NCBI GenBank assembly: GCA_964609695.1
Contig: CAZSSP010000001.1
Span: 290,703-354,702, forward strand
Length of the DNA: 64,000 nt
Origin: JAGNHS01 sp964609695
Lineage (GTDB): Bacteria; Bdellovibrionota; UBA2428
Reading direction: 5' to 3'
Positions 60,049-64,000 of the stretch are shown here, piece by piece. The position numbers and the translations under genes were made by a program. The notes beneath the pieces are model-generated. The model saw only the letters and a program-made list of their open reading frames with translations, did no database searches and had not been told where the DNA came from. How positions within the stretch are numbered: position 1 is the first letter of the stretch; every line of letters begins with the position of its first letter.

Positions 60049-61635
60049 ATGACCATAGCAAAACGACTCTACCTTTTTAGTGGAATAATTCTGGGAATCA
60101 TTGTTCTCATCTGTGGCATAGAACTATATTTTATTGAGAGTGAAAAAGAAAACTACTCCAAAACAGTTGAAGTTATAATGCCTGCCCAACAGCTACTTAT
60201 AGTTGCAGACATGTTTCATGACGGTATTAAAGGCAATACCATGCAAGCCCTCTATTACACAGAGATGGGAAACAAAGAAAAAGCTGCCGAAGCCGAAAAA
60301 GAAGCTCTCACGATGACAAAAGAAATTCGAGAACAAATTAAAGGTGTCGATGAAGCTAATATTTCTCCTGAAATAGAAGAAGCCGTTAAAAAAGTGCTAC
60401 CTGATATTGAAGAGTATTCAAAAGCTGCAGAATCAATTCTTGAAAAAACTCATCACGAAAAAGTTAAAGAAAACAGTCCAGAATTAATTACTCTTCTGGA
60501 AAAATTTGAAGTGCTAGAGGAAAGCCTTGGAAAGCTTCGAGAAATGTTTGACTCTTTTTCCCAAAGTGAGCTCGTAAACGGGAAAAAAGAAGCCAATATT
60601 GGGGTTTTAGCCACAATTATTTTAGGTTTGTTAAGCTTTCTTTTTGTAGGATTTTTCTCTTGGTTCAACGTTCGCTTTATTTCAGGAAATCTTTCAAAAA
60701 TTCAAGGCACCTTATCTACTGAATATACAAATTTAATGAGTTCGTTGGATCAGGTTAGAAAAGCATCTCATCAATTTTCTGAAGCCACTACACAACAAGC
60801 TGCAGCCATCGAAGAAACGGTAGCTTCCATGGAGGAAATGACTTCCATGATAAGCCAGACTAGTAAAAACTCTGAAGACTCTAAAGAAATCGCTCAGAGT
60901 GGTCTCAACGAAGGCCACAAAGGCAATGAAGTAGTTGGAAAACTCACTGGTGCCATGGGTGAAATACACCAAGCAAATGAGCAACTTCAAGACATTGTGA
61001 AACTCATAGAGGAAATCAAAAATAAAACCAAAGTCATTAACGACATCGTTTTCGAAACAAGATTACTCGCCTTCAACGCCAGCATTGAAGCCGCTCGTGC
61101 AGGTGTGCACGGCAAAGGCTTCTCTGTAGTTGCAGAAGAAGTGGGCAAGCTTGCTTCAATGTCTGGAAAAGCTGCTGATGAAATTAGAACACTTCTTGAA
61201 GATTCAACATCTCAAGTTACAAAAGTTGTTGGAAGCACCGGGGAGAGAGTTAACGTGGGTCGCAGAATTGCTGAAGAGTGTGCCGAATCTTTCAAAAATG
61301 TAGGTGAATCCCTCGAAAAAATTACAAGCTCCGTTCAATCCATTAGTGCCGCCACTAAAGAACAAAGCGTAGGTGTTGGTCAAACCAATAAAGCTATGCA
61401 AGAGTTAGATCACGTCACTCAAAAAAGTGCTCGCAACGCTTCATTGTTGTCACAGCAAAGTGATGAATTGGCTTCGAGCGCAGACAAATTGCACTCAGCC
61501 ATGGAAAGCCTCAACGAACTTATAACTGGAAGCAAAGTTTTAGACAAAAAGTATAAACACGGTGGAGACGGAACTGGCTTTGATTATACTAATGTTTCAA
61601 ACTTTGAAAAATCTTCTTTTAAGAGAGCAGCGTAA
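60049..61635 (+). CDS. Methyl-accepting chemotaxis protein with helical-bundle sensor
   Basis: 528 residues. TM1 is at about 8-26; the periplasmic region (27-185) is almost entirely helical and acidic, like a four-helix-bundle sensor; TM2 is at about 187-208 (LATIILGLLSFLFVGFFSWF). The cytoplasmic part from 'EATTQQAAAIEETVASMEEM' to 'GKLASMSGKAADEIR' is nearly identical to that of the preceding receptor, so the two genes share a recently duplicated or converted signalling domain with different sensors. No clear HAMP domain. The C-terminus ends SSFKRAA. Confidence 0.93.
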   Translation: MTIAKRLYLFSGIILGIIVLICGIELYFIESEKENYSKTVEVIMPAQQLLIVADMFHDGIKGNTMQALYYTEMGNKEKAAEAEKEALTMTKEIREQIKGVDEANISPEIEEAVKKVLPDIEEYSKAAESILEKTHHEKVKENSPELITLLEKFEVLEESLGKLREMFDSFSQSELVNGKKEANIGVLATIILGLLSFLFVGFFSWFNVRFISGNLSKIQGTLSTEYTNLMSSLDQVRKASHQFSEATTQQAAAIEETVASMEEMTSMISQTSKNSEDSKEIAQSGLNEGHKGNEVVGKLTGAMGEIHQANEQLQDIVKLIEEIKNKTKVINDIVFETRLLAFNASIEAARAGVHGKGFSVVAEEVGKLASMSGKAADEIRTLLEDSTSQVTKVVGSTGERVNVGRRIAEECAESFKNVGESLEKITSSVQSISAATKEQSVGVGQTNKAMQELDHVTQKSARNASLLSQQSDELASSADKLHSAMESLNELITGSKVLDKKYKHGGDGTGFDYTNVSNFEKSSFKRAA

Positions 61636-61647
61636 AACTGAGGATAC

Positions 61648-63945
61648 ATGAAATTTAAAAACGTACTTGTTATTGAAGACGAAGCAGAGCTGAATCAGCT
61701 TGTCAGCGAAGAGCTGATGGAGTCTGGTTTTAATGTTCAGTTTGCTCTCGACACTTTTAAAGCTGAAAAAATTTTAGATGAAAATAAAATTGACCTCGTA
61801 GTTTCAGACAACCATATTCCAGGCCGAACTGGAATAGCGTTTTTCGAACACTATAAAGCTAAAAACCCAAACTGCCCAAACTGGGTTTTTATGTCGGCCG
61901 ATGGAACTCCTGAGTTTATAGAAAAGGCCATAAAGCTTGGCGCCATCGATTTTTTACAAAAGCCATTTAAAAGCAGCGATCTCATGGCCGCCATATCACG
62001 TATAAACGACCGTGAAGAAGACCCCCTCCATGAAATTATGCACATCGTACAATCTATTGCGGGCATTCAACTTGGCAAAGATAAAATACTGCTCGCTGAA
62101 ACACGTATCATGAGGAGAGCCCGTATGTTAGGTCTCAGCACAATCAAAGAATATTTAAAACTTTTCAAAGAAAATCGATCAGAAGAAGTCAAAGAAATTG
62201 TTTCTATAATGACCACGCATACCACTGAGTTTTTTAGAGAACCCGATCACTTCGATTATCTTTTCGATAAAGTCTATCCAAATTTAGTCAATCAAAAAGA
62301 GCCTATCACTTTTTGGTCTGCGGCCTGCTCCTCGGGTGAAGAGCTTTATTCTCTAGCAATTTCATTTTTTGAATATGCCAGAGAAAAAGGCATCCCCCGA
62401 GAAAAGCTTCCTAAAGTTAAATTTGTTGGAACTGACATAGATTTTGCAAGTTGCGACAAAGCTAAAAAAGGTATTTACCACAAAAGTTTAGTAGAAAAGA
62501 TACATCCCAACATTCAAAAAATTTATTTTGAATTTGGCACTGGTGACTTGGCTGAACTTGTAAAAGTTCAAGATTACATTGTTGAACTTTGCCAGTTCGA
62601 ACAAGGAAATCTTCTTTCACCTGAACTCCCAGTAAAAAATGTCGATATTATCTTCTTAAGAAACGTTCTCATTTATTTCAAAGCACCCGACATCGAAACA
62701 ATTGCAAAAAAAATGGAACGAGCCCTCAGCCCAAGAGGCATATTATTTCTAGGTCACTCCGAATCTCTGAGTAACCTTAAGAGTAATTTTGGCTCAGTCG
62801 GTAATTCTATATACAAAACTCGTGACGCCATTAAAAAGGAAAGCGAGGCCAAATCCCTTTCACTCAAACAAGGAAGTAGTTCCGCAACTAAACTCGCCGA
62901 AACAAAGAAAAAAGTTTTCGTTATCGACGATTCAGGAACTGTTCGATTGATGTTGAAAAAGATTTTGTCACCTGAACATGGCTTTGAAGTGATTGGTGAA
63001 GCCGAGAACCCAGTAGAAGCTGAAGAAAAACTAAAAAATTTAAAGCCCGATCTCATCACATTAGACATTCACATGCCTAAAATGGATGGAATCACTTATC
63101 TTGAGTCCATTAAAAATAGAAAAAACCCTCCCATCGTAATGATTAGTTCTATCAACTACGACGATGCTGTTTCATCTCTAAAATGTTTTGAACTTGGGGC
63201 CGTCGATTATATTGAGAAACCCAATGGTCTTAATCTTGAAGCAGAATCCGAAAGAATTCGCGAAGTGCTTCGAGGTGCTTGTAACTCAAAACAAATTGAA
63301 AGCTTTCGCACCACTTCGACTCCTGGAGTTGATGGATTCTCGTCTTCAGTAGGTTCAGATTGCTTAATTGCTCTTGGAGCCTCTACAGGAGGCGTTGAAG
63401 CTCTCACTCAAGTCTTATCTCAGTTTCCGGAAAAGAGCCCTCCGATTGTTATTACGCAACATATGCCACAACATTTTACCGAAGCTTTTGCCAAAAGATT
63501 ATCTTCACTTTGCAAAATTAAAGTTACAGAAGGAAAAGATGGCGAGAAAGTTGAAGCCTCTCATGCGTATATTGCGCCTGGTGGTAAACAAATGAAGATA
63601 GTGGAACAAGTTGGAGCTTTAGTTTTAAAAGTTACCGACGATGCTCCCGTAAATCGCCACAAGCCTAGTGTGGATTACCTTTTTGATTCAGTTTCTGCAC
63701 TTAGCAAAAACTATCGTATCTCCGCAGCACTACTCACTGGAATGGGAGCCGATGGAGCAAGAGGCCTTAAAAAATTAAAAGATTGCGGTGTTCATACAAT
63801 TGCGCAAAACGAAGAAACTTGTGTCGTTTTTGGTATGCCCAAAGAAGCCATCGCATTAGGCGGCGCATGCGAAGTCCTGCCCTTACCCAGTGTTTCCTAT
63901 CACCTCTTCCAAGCCTTCAAACGCAAAGTCAAATCCGCCGCATAA
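61648..63945 (+). CDS. REC-CheR-REC-CheB fusion protein
   Basis: 765 residues with four domains. REC1 (4-120): acid pocket E10/D11, phospho-site D54, K105. CheR methyltransferase (125-393): 'MTTHTTEFFREPDHFDYL', the SAM loop FWSAACSSGEELYS (222-235) and FLRNVLIYF (336-344). REC2 (421-540): D427/D428, D473 in TLDIHMPKMDG, K524. CheB methylesterase (570-765): S579 in LGASTGGVEAL, H605 in VITQHMPQHF and D702 in TGMGADGARG. It thus combines the enzymes that add and remove methyl groups on chemoreceptors, each behind its own receiver. No free cheR, cheB, cheY or cheD is in this operon. All catalytic residues appear intact. Confidence 0.95.
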   Translation: MKFKNVLVIEDEAELNQLVSEELMESGFNVQFALDTFKAEKILDENKIDLVVSDNHIPGRTGIAFFEHYKAKNPNCPNWVFMSADGTPEFIEKAIKLGAIDFLQKPFKSSDLMAAISRINDREEDPLHEIMHIVQSIAGIQLGKDKILLAETRIMRRARMLGLSTIKEYLKLFKENRSEEVKEIVSIMTTHTTEFFREPDHFDYLFDKVYPNLVNQKEPITFWSAACSSGEELYSLAISFFEYAREKGIPREKLPKVKFVGTDIDFASCDKAKKGIYHKSLVEKIHPNIQKIYFEFGTGDLAELVKVQDYIVELCQFEQGNLLSPELPVKNVDIIFLRNVLIYFKAPDIETIAKKMERALSPRGILFLGHSESLSNLKSNFGSVGNSIYKTRDAIKKESEAKSLSLKQGSSSATKLAETKKKVFVIDDSGTVRLMLKKILSPEHGFEVIGEAENPVEAEEKLKNLKPDLITLDIHMPKMDGITYLESIKNRKNPPIVMISSINYDDAVSSLKCFELGAVDYIEKPNGLNLEAESERIREVLRGACNSKQIESFRTTSTPGVDGFSSSVGSDCLIALGASTGGVEALTQVLSQFPEKSPPIVITQHMPQHFTEAFAKRLSSLCKIKVTEGKDGEKVEASHAYIAPGGKQMKIVEQVGALVLKVTDDAPVNRHKPSVDYLFDSVSALSKNYRISAALLTGMGADGARGLKKLKDCGVHTIAQNEETCVVFGMPKEAIALGGACEVLPLPSVSYHLFQAFKRKVKSAA

Positions 63946-64000
63946 TTTAATTGTGCGCGAGGAAACGGGCCTGGGAAGTAGTTGAAAATCTTAGTTTTGA
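63946..64000. repeat. Interspersed inverted-repeat element, copy 3 (cut by window end)
   Basis: The left arm TTTAATTGTGCGCGAGGAAA followed by CGGGCCTGGGAA (63946-63977) matches copy 2 with one A to G change, and begins at the base after the stop codon of the fusion gene. The right arm must lie beyond base 64000; a partner reading TTTCCTCGCGC would be expected if pairing is kept. Confidence 0.85.

Overview
The window looks like a chromosomal segment of a Gram-negative bacterium, most likely a member of the Bdellovibrionota or a close relative. This rests on an AT-rich composition with dense, mostly single-copy genes, many proteins with Sec signal peptides, a SpoVG homologue and a YeaH-SpoVR pair in a diderm, several outer-membrane barrels, exported hydrolases (a lysozyme-like protein, an EEP nuclease, a large subtilase) and a chemotaxis operon. 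The species assignment is inference. I see no rRNA, CRISPR array, phage or complete insertion sequence.

Layout. 1-7.4 kb: an edge-truncated membrane protein, a glycosyltransferase, two exported proteins built on cytosolic-type folds (a DnaC/IstB-like AAA+ ATPase and a possible GT-B protein), an FAD oxidoreductase, a BolA-Grx4 pair and a gene-free stretch that folds into several strong hairpins. 7.3-18.7 kb: a DUF255 protein, a histidine kinase, an outer-membrane protein/lipoprotein/outer-membrane protein operon, then valS. 18.8-28 kb: YeaH-SpoVR, a frameshifted small exported protein, a lysozyme-like exported protein, a zinc-ribbon protein, murD-murF, a cytochrome c and a secreted nuclease. 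28-38.6 kb: a 1166-residue subtilase lipoprotein, YecM, exported unknowns (one resembling the L/F-tRNA-protein transferase fold), tRNA-Gln, spoVG, trxB and a ureohydrolase. 38.6-47.8 kb: a TPR-barrel protein, a probably abundant porin, rpmG, glpD, a peroxiredoxin and a GAF/HD-GYP protein. 47.8-54.7 kb: dTDP-sugar genes rfbB/rfbA/rfbC with glycosyltransferases and a CofE-like ligase. 54.7-64 kb: a YhcC-type radical SAM protein, then cheA-cheW-mcp-mcp-(REC-CheR-REC-CheB).

The most unusual elements are these. (i) A family of interspersed elements whose 25-33 bp ends are perfect inverted repeats. Two complete copies and one edge copy are present, each just downstream of a plus-strand stop codon, with paired changes in the two arms. 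(ii) A single polypeptide joining the receptor methyltransferase and methylesterase, each behind its own receiver domain. (iii) cheA interrupted by one in-frame TAG at the conserved Glu of its VGELV motif. (iv) A highly structured candidate RNA near 6.5-6.7 kb. (v) Several exported proteins with cytosolic-type folds, which in a predator would be candidate effectors. (vi) A recurrent -10-like hexamer exactly 6 nt before the start codon, suggesting leaderless mRNAs.

All family calls come from reading motifs by eye. No database search was run.
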